From: Amoebophrya sp. AT5.2
Taxonomy: Eukaryota > Sar > Dinophyceae > Syndiniales > Amoebophryaceae
Reading direction: 5' to 3'
DNA length: 12,932 bases
Assembly (NCBI GenBank): GCA_005223375.1
Contig: RXOD01005677.1
Span: 1-12,932 of the forward strand
Under the pieces are notes generated by a model that made no database searches, was not told where the DNA came from, and saw nothing but the letters and a program-made list of their open reading frames with translations. This document shows, piece after piece, positions 7,587 to 12,932 of the stretch (positions within the stretch are counted from its first letter, which is position 1; the number at the start of each line of letters is the position of its first letter). A program made the position numbers and the translations under genes.

Positions 7587-10500
7587 TCACGCGTCCAGAA
7601 AATCTGTTGGCTCGTACCCGAAATGCGCCACGTGGACGAAGTACTCAGGACAGTGCTCTGAGATCGGCTCCTCGTGTCCGATCTCCAGCGGCTGATGCAC
7701 CGTGAGTGCTGCATCTAGTGCCCGACTGATCTCCTGTTTGTCGTATTCATCTCCACCGGTGTTGTTTTCAGATGTGCGTCCGCATTTTTCCACCTGTAGC
7801 TGCACTCCCACTGTCCCACTCGTCTTCGCCTTCGCGCCCCCGTACCTACCACTTTCTTCCAAACCGGCCGCCCTCCCCTGACTCAAACCACCGCTCGACG
7901 ACGCCACGCGGTCGAGCAGCAAACGGTGTCGCGCCACGATCGTTTTCATGTTTGTCGGTACTGAAGGAATGAAGAACTCGAGCGAGTAGTTCAGCAGCCC
8001 CAGTGTACACAAGAGCATTGTGAACGTCACCCAGTGATCGTCGGTTGGTATCACGCCAAAAGTCCAGACGAGAAGGGCCGCGTTCGTTACTAGCGAGAAC
8101 CACGAGACGATCTCCAGCAGGTACAGCCAAGACCCAATCCCAACGCACCGGCGAGGGGTCGGGCGCCGGTGAAATTTGAAGATCTGTCGTGGAGGATGGG
8201 TTTTTTGTATCTCTGTCGAAGCGCTGGAATGCGATTCTTATATTATTTCGGGAATTATACAAGCAAATCAGACCAGCTCCAATATCGCTAATCACCATTA
8301 TCGAGCCTGCGAAGTTGCGTATGTGCAGGCCCGTCTGACTGGTGCCAGCGAAGAGGTATCATCATATCAGCTTGGTGCAACCAGCTACGATTGATAGAGT
8401 AGGTTCATGTGGATAATACTTGTCAGAAGCAATATGGACGGGTTCTGCACAGTGGATCAGCAAATCCCGCATGGAAGAGACTTGTAGATCAGTATTCCGA
8501 AATTCTACCGTTTGACACCTACCAGGTGAGAGTACCAAACACGTCGATTCCGGAAGAAAGCTTGCACTTAACGTGCTCGATCTGCTGCGTCGACGTCGGC
8601 TAGAAAAAACATCTATCAATCAAAATCATCATGTCAGAAGCCATATGGACGAATGAGGCACGAGGAAGTCTAATTCGCATGGAAGACACTTCAATTGTCA
8701 TGTATCGAAATTCTACCGCTTGACTATCACCTGGAAAAAAACAGCCAAACACGTCGATTTCGTATCACCATCCTTAACAAACAGAGAAAAACCAGGTCAG
8801 ACCAGCTCCAATATCGCTAATCACCATAAATGGGCCCGCGAAAGTTGCGTATAGCGGACCCGTCTGACTGGTGCCAGCGAAAGAGTATCATCATGTTGGC
8901 ACGTTACATTTTATGAACAAATTTGAGATCATCCTATGTATGATGCTACGATAACGAGCTCTACCTTGATCGAGTCGGTCTTTATCACAATGATTGACGC
9001 GGAGTCGCTCGCGTCAGCGTCTTCAACAGACTTGAAAGCGAAAGCCGTGCGACCCACTATGGCTCGCCCTATCTCATCTGCAAAAATCTCTGAACATGAC
9101 CTACCGCTACGCCTAGGAAAAAGATCTATCACCATGTCAGAGGCCATATGGACGAGTATGGCACAAGGAAGCCTAATTCGCATGGAAGGAACTCCAATTT
9201 TCATGTATCGAAATTCTACCGTTTGACCATCACCTCGGAAAGACAGGCAAACACGTCGATTCCGAAGGGACGCACTTCGTATCTTTCTAACAGAGGAAAA
9301 CCAAGTCAGACCAGCTCCAATATCGCTAATCACCATATATGGGCCCGCGGAAGTTGCGTATAGCGGACCCGTCTGACTGGTGCCAGCGAAAGAGTATCAT
9401 CATGTTGGCACGTTGCATTTTACGAACAAATTTGAGATCATCTATGTATGATGCTACGATAGCGAGCTCTACCTTGATTGAATCGGTCTTTATCACAATG
9501 ATTGACGCGGAGTCGCTCGCGTCAGCGTTTTCAACAGACATGAAAGCGAAAGCCGTGCGAGCCACTATGGCTCACCCTATCTGCAAGACCTCTGAATATA
9601 ACCTACCGCTACGCCTAGGAAAAAGATCTATCAGTATGTCAGAGGCCATATGGACGAATATGGCAACAAGGAAGCCTAATTCGCATGGAAGAAACTCCAA
9701 TTTTCAACATGTATCGAAATTCTACCGTTTGACCATCACCTCGTAAAGACAGTCAAACACGTCGATTCCGAAGGAAGACACTTCGTATCTTTCTAATTCT
9801 AACAGAGGAAAACCAAATCAGACCAGCTCCAATATCGCTAATCACCATATATGGGCGCGCGGAAGTTGCGTAAAGCGGGCCCGTCTGACTGGTGCCAGCG
9901 AAAGAGTATCATCATGTTTGTTGGCGCCTTCCAGTTCTCGAACATAGTAGATTACACAATAATGCAATGAGGCGTACCTTGTACGACAATACCAACCCTG
10001 AACCCTATAGAAGTGTATCCCTGAACCATTCCACGGAACGGCCCCTAACCCACAGAAAGGTGAAAGTAATATTTCATTCTGTGCCGCAAGCATTGCAAAT
10101 CGCCGCCCAGTTACTGCGCTGCCACGAATAGAGTATCGGCGCTGCGATGCGTGGCAATATAGGCATTTGGGAAAAGCGTTGCAGCCTACCAGCCACCTTT
10201 CGCACTCATCTCCAGTGAGCGGAGATCAGAAGAAGGCTAGCCTTATCCCTACAACGGCCGCATGTTGAGAAACAAACCAATGAATTCGCTACCTTGTACG
10301 AGTCGATCCTTATCTCAATGAGACTGAGGATCATCGCGAACAGCGGCGCCAGGGGGAAGACGACTGAGAACAGAGTCACGTCTCCGAACAGCACCACAAT
10401 TTCCACCCAGTCCTCGAAAGTCCCGTCAAGCTCGTGATCTCCGTATGATGGCTTATCCATCATATCCGACAACGAGTCCTTCATCGACCGCCAGTAGCTT

Positions 10501-12553
10501 TTCTGTGCTGATGTGCAGTGCTGCTTACTTTCCGTTGCCGAAGCTCCTCTGACAAAGCTCTGCAATCCGCCACCGCCGCTTTCCTCTCGCATTTCCTCCC
10601 TTCGATCGAGGGCTGCCAGTCGCGCGTCGAGGTTCTGCGTTTCTACAGAAGACACCGCGGTTGTGCTGGACGAAGAGTGGGCCGCACTGCTCGTCTTCGA
10701 CATCTGCCGACCTGTAGCTTCCGCATTGATATCTGCACCCACGCTGGCGGTGCTGTGGCTCATCGAGTCACCCCCGCTTCTGGTGAAGACGTGCGCACAG
10801 GCGCCAACGTAGGTCGCGTCGAAATTCGCTGCGTTCCAGGGCGCAGCGCGTGCGCTGGTGCGCAAGGCCGGGGTCGGATTGTCGGCAGAATCGTTTTTGG
10901 CTCTCGAGAATTTCTTCGACAACTTCGCGGAAACGACGGCACCTGTATAGAAGCGGACACATGTTCATCAGCTTTGATGATGGGAACGAAACCTTTGTAG
11001 ACATCACATCGCTTGCTGAGCCGAAAAATGATTCCATAGTGCGGATACCTGTATTCCACCAAGGTTGCGCCCTTCCGAATTACTGGGTCAGAAGACGACG
11101 TAGTATGGACCACTAATCTATGACAATTTAAATTTTGCCGATAGGTTTTCCTTTCGATGTCCCGAGAGGATCAAGAGGAACAAAGCCACTTCTGCGACGA
11201 TATCCTTCACGAACGCGGGAAAAAAAATCGAGAAACGAAAAAATGCAACAATATCTATCTGGTCGCGTACTTTGGAGCCACGCACTGCACTCATGACACC
11301 AAATAGGAGCGCCAAATGCATATACCGTACGTTTCCCGCGTTCACCCGCATTGAGGATTCAGCGAGGAACGTAGTAATCGAACGGATGTGGGACGATATG
11401 CTTCACGAGCGCGGGAAGTACGAATCAATTACTTACAACGAAAGAACGTAAGCCCAATAAATGCAGGAAAACTGTTTGGTCGCGTACTTTGGAGCCACGC
11501 ACTGCACTCATGACACCAAATAGGAGCGCCAGATGCTTATCCCGTACGTTTCCCGCGTTCACCCGCATGGAGAATTGATTCAGCGAGGAACGTAGTAATC
11601 GAACGGATGTCAAAAACCTGCATCCACAGCATTAGCACTAGCTACAACTCTAGGCTACTTAGAACAAAGAGCTAAAAAGCACCATATAGCTCCCACACGT
11701 TGCTGAGTGCCTGGATGAGGAAGATGAGTGCGTAGTTGAACTGGAGCTCCTCCACGCATGCTCCGCCGTCCCGCACCACGCGTCCCCCCTCCACGCACCC
11801 CTCTATGTACGTCTTTGCGAATCCGATGTAGAAGAAGACGTTGAAGTTGTTAATGAATCGGAAGATGAACAGCTTCACAATCAGAGCGTTGCAGAACCTC
11901 CTCCGGGAGGGATAGTTCTCCCATTCGTTGCAGTGCCTTGCTAGGCTGTCCCCGATGGTATTGAAAACATTGATCTGGATCGTGTTCAGCCATCCGGTTG
12001 CCACTTGGATGAGCTTCACCAGCACGACTTGGTCGGGTGTGGTCTGTGTGTTGGGAGGGATTCGTGCTCGAGGGGAGACACCAGGAGACACCAGGGCGCA
12101 CATCGCAGGAGGCCCTGTCGGGAAGGAGTGAAGGGAACAAGGTGTAAAGCCTTGATAGTGATACGACTCCTGAGAACGCAGGAAAGTCGACCGTGGAGAG
12201 GCTTCGACCGCTTTACGCATCACGCGGCACGCGGGCCGGCTGTCGGGAAAGCCATAAGTGCCTGCGTGCTTGACAAGTGACGCACATTATACTAAAGAAA
12301 AAACACACACTACATCCAGAATGAGCCGTCGCGAACCGGAAACCTTGGGGATAAAATCTTCTTGCTCGACCTTGATAGTGATGCGATTCCCTACTACCAA
12401 GGGAAATCGACCGTGGAGAGATCGAAAACTACTTTGCGCGTCAAGCGGCACTCCAATCAGCTTCTGTTGGCTATTGAAGGGAGTGCTTGACATATGACGC
12501 GGAAGGATCAGGATCAAGTTCGAGTTGACCAGCGCGATGGAGGCATAGGCAAT
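7587..12553 (-). CDS. TMEM16/anoctamin family membrane protein, 3' part (5' end outside window)
   Basis: The exons read right to left: 12553-12499 (tentative), 12114-11683, 10942-10293 and 8183-7587. Phases agree, giving about 577 residues to a TGA. Exon 12114 may instead start at 12043. Family landmarks occur in the order expected. LNTIQINVFNTIGDSLA is followed by CNEWENYPSRRRF, then FIFRFINNFNVFFYIGFAK and a CVEEL motif. GTFEDWVEIVVLFGDVTLF and SLIEIRIDSYK come next (the Glu-Ile-Arg-x-Asp of the Ca2+-binding helices). KFHRRPTPRRCVGIGSW and YLLEIVSWFSLVTNAALL follow, then a last helix ending FFIPSVP. Anoctamins are Ca2+-activated lipid scramblases or chloride channels. Which activity this one has cannot be told. 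A roughly 150-residue Ser/Ala/Glu-rich cytosolic insert lies in exon 10942-10293, and a 110-residue hydrophilic tail follows the last helix. The introns are unusually long here (384, 740 and 2109 bases) and repeat-filled, while the other genes have introns of 54-178 bases. Confidence 0.88.
8271..9920. repeat. Tandem array of ~510-bp units, three full and one partial
   Basis: The marker GACCAGCTCCAATATCGCTA occurs at 8271, 8800, 9309 and 9821, giving periods of 529, 509 and 512 bases. The second and third units are closely similar along their whole length. They share the ATATGGGC..GCGGAAGTTGCGTA, CGTCTGACTGGTGCCAGCG and TGTCAGAGGCCATATGGACG segments. The first unit (8271-8799) is more diverged and rearranged, and the fourth ends near 9920. 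Both strands carry open frames across a unit, but these shift between copies, so I do not call them genes. The array lies inside an anoctamin intron. Confidence 0.92.
8421..8760. repeat. Internal ~210-bp duplication inside the first array unit
   Basis: The order of elements TGTCAGAAGC-ATATGGACG, GCATGGAAGA, CGAAATTCTACCG, TTGAC and CAAACACGTCGATT occurs once from 8421 and again from 8632. The corresponding part of the later units occurs only once. The first unit has therefore undergone an extra local duplication. Confidence 0.7.
11196..11610. repeat. Two-copy direct repeat, ~220-bp period, in an anoctamin intron
   Basis: The core GGTCGCGTACTTTGGAGCCA...CATGACACCAAATAGGAGCGCC...CGTTTCCCGCGTTCACCCGCAT...GAACGTAGTAATCGAACGGATGT is at 11261-11389 and again at 11478-11610. 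A weaker leading part (GACGATATSCTTCACGARCGCGGGAA) starts at 11196 and 11392. The cores are nearly identical, apart from a few substitutions and a short indel. The repeat lies in the 740-base intron 11682-10943, whose flanking exons join in phase to read ELYGAVVSAKLSKKF. Confidence 0.9.
12150..12500. repeat. Diverged two-copy direct repeat, ~220-bp period, in the next anoctamin intron
   Basis: CCTTGATAGTGATRCGA, TCGACCGTGGAGAG and GTGCTTGACAWRTGACGC occur in order at 12150-12285 and at 12370-12500. The spacing between copies is 217-220 bases. The copies differ by many substitutions and indels, so they are older than the pair at 11196-11610. They lie between two anoctamin exons, and the right-hand copy starts at the proposed 5' splice site. 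Confidence 0.8.
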
Positions 12554-12932
12554 CTAGAAAATTATAGTTGCACAAATGCAAACGTGTCTGTAGGAAGCTG
12601 ACCAAAGATGCGCATTGGAGGACGTGCTCGAGCCACAAGAAAAGCTCTCGCCCATCCACGCCAGCTTCCACCAATACTCTAGAATCGCCGAAACGAGGAC
12701 GCGCGCACAAATACAAAGCACGCGACCTAGCTGAGGGATTCGAAACGTTACGTGCGGCAAAAGACAATGAATTCCGATCGGTACTTGCAACTGCGAGTGC
12801 GTGCTTCAGCATTAGCATGGACAATATCAAGAATGCATCATGTTGAGTTTGTTGGACTCAGTTGAAGGCATTCGAATTTTTGTCATCATTGCACGTCCTT
12901 CTTGTCATCATTTTATACGCATCTACTGCCGT
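12554..12932. other. Unassigned right end, probably anoctamin intron
   Basis: An acceptor TAATTTTCTAG at 12554 precedes the tentative exon IAYASIALVNSNLILILP, which would be a transmembrane helix. To its right I find no stretch that reads as an anoctamin segment on the minus strand. The open frame on the plus strand (12568-12846) has no recognisable motif. The upstream anoctamin exons should lie beyond the window. Confidence 0.5.

Larger units (their letters stand above)
8184..10292 (-). other. 2109-base anoctamin intron carrying a tandem repeat array
   Basis: The donor is TACAAG|GTAGCG after SLIEIRIDSYK, and the acceptor is CATCCTCCACGACAG before IFKFHRRP. Both edges are phase 0, and splicing joins two family motifs that are adjacent in anoctamins. 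Most of the intron is the roughly 510-bp array. The rest (about 9990-10290) looks like an older, diverged copy of part of the unit. Confidence 0.85.

Noticed and set aside
8936..9746. A repeated plus-strand open frame (MYDATI.SSTLIESVF...) in two array units
   Set aside because: It is conserved only because the units are recent duplicates. It breaks in the first and fourth units and lies within an intron.
8271..9920. CRISPR array
   Set aside because: The units are about 510 bp and similar along their whole length, with no short repeat and unique spacer pattern.

Overview
This is nuclear DNA of a protist-like eukaryote. The genes are split by GT-AG introns, the coding regions are GC-rich at third positions, and long low-complexity inserts interrupt otherwise conserved membrane proteins. 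A secreted or membrane protein with thrombospondin-like cysteine repeats and a clean set of short introns suggests an alveolate (dinoflagellate, syndinian, chromerid or apicomplexan relative). That placement is inference. All recognisable genes lie on the minus strand, so the window reads right to left.

From right to left: (1) positions 12553-7587 hold the 3' two-thirds of a TMEM16/anoctamin gene. It has four exons in the window, and its 5' end lies beyond the right edge. Its introns are filled with gene-specific direct repeats, including a roughly 510-bp tandem array in a 2.1-kb intron. (2) Positions 6999-4778 hold a complete two-exon gene for a 713-residue multi-pass membrane protein. It belongs to the DUF1624/COG3503 group, related to the heparan-alpha-glucosaminide N-acetyltransferase (HGSNAT) catalytic domain. 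(3) Positions 3807-1721 hold a type I membrane protein gene with a weak N-terminal signal, a Ser/Thr/Pro-rich stalk, five thrombospondin-type cysteine repeats, one transmembrane helix and a Gln/Asn-rich tail. As read, it is broken by in-frame stops and frame shifts, so it is treated as a probable pseudogene. (4) From about 1631 to the left edge lies the C-terminal part of the COPII coat protein Sec31: the alpha-solenoid end plus a Pro/Gln/Met-rich tail. The WD40 and N-terminal solenoid parts are absent from the window.

The intergenic stretches at 3808-4777 and 7000-7586 show no recognisable gene. Three of the four loci concern membranes or the secretory route (a lipid scramblase or channel, an acyltransferase-like protein, a COPII coat), but nothing in the sequence shows co-regulation.

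The most unusual structure is in the anoctamin introns. The large array appears to carry degenerate copies of the preceding exon's 3' end together with its 5' splice site. A second intron also holds a two-copy repeat whose homology begins at the proposed splice donor.
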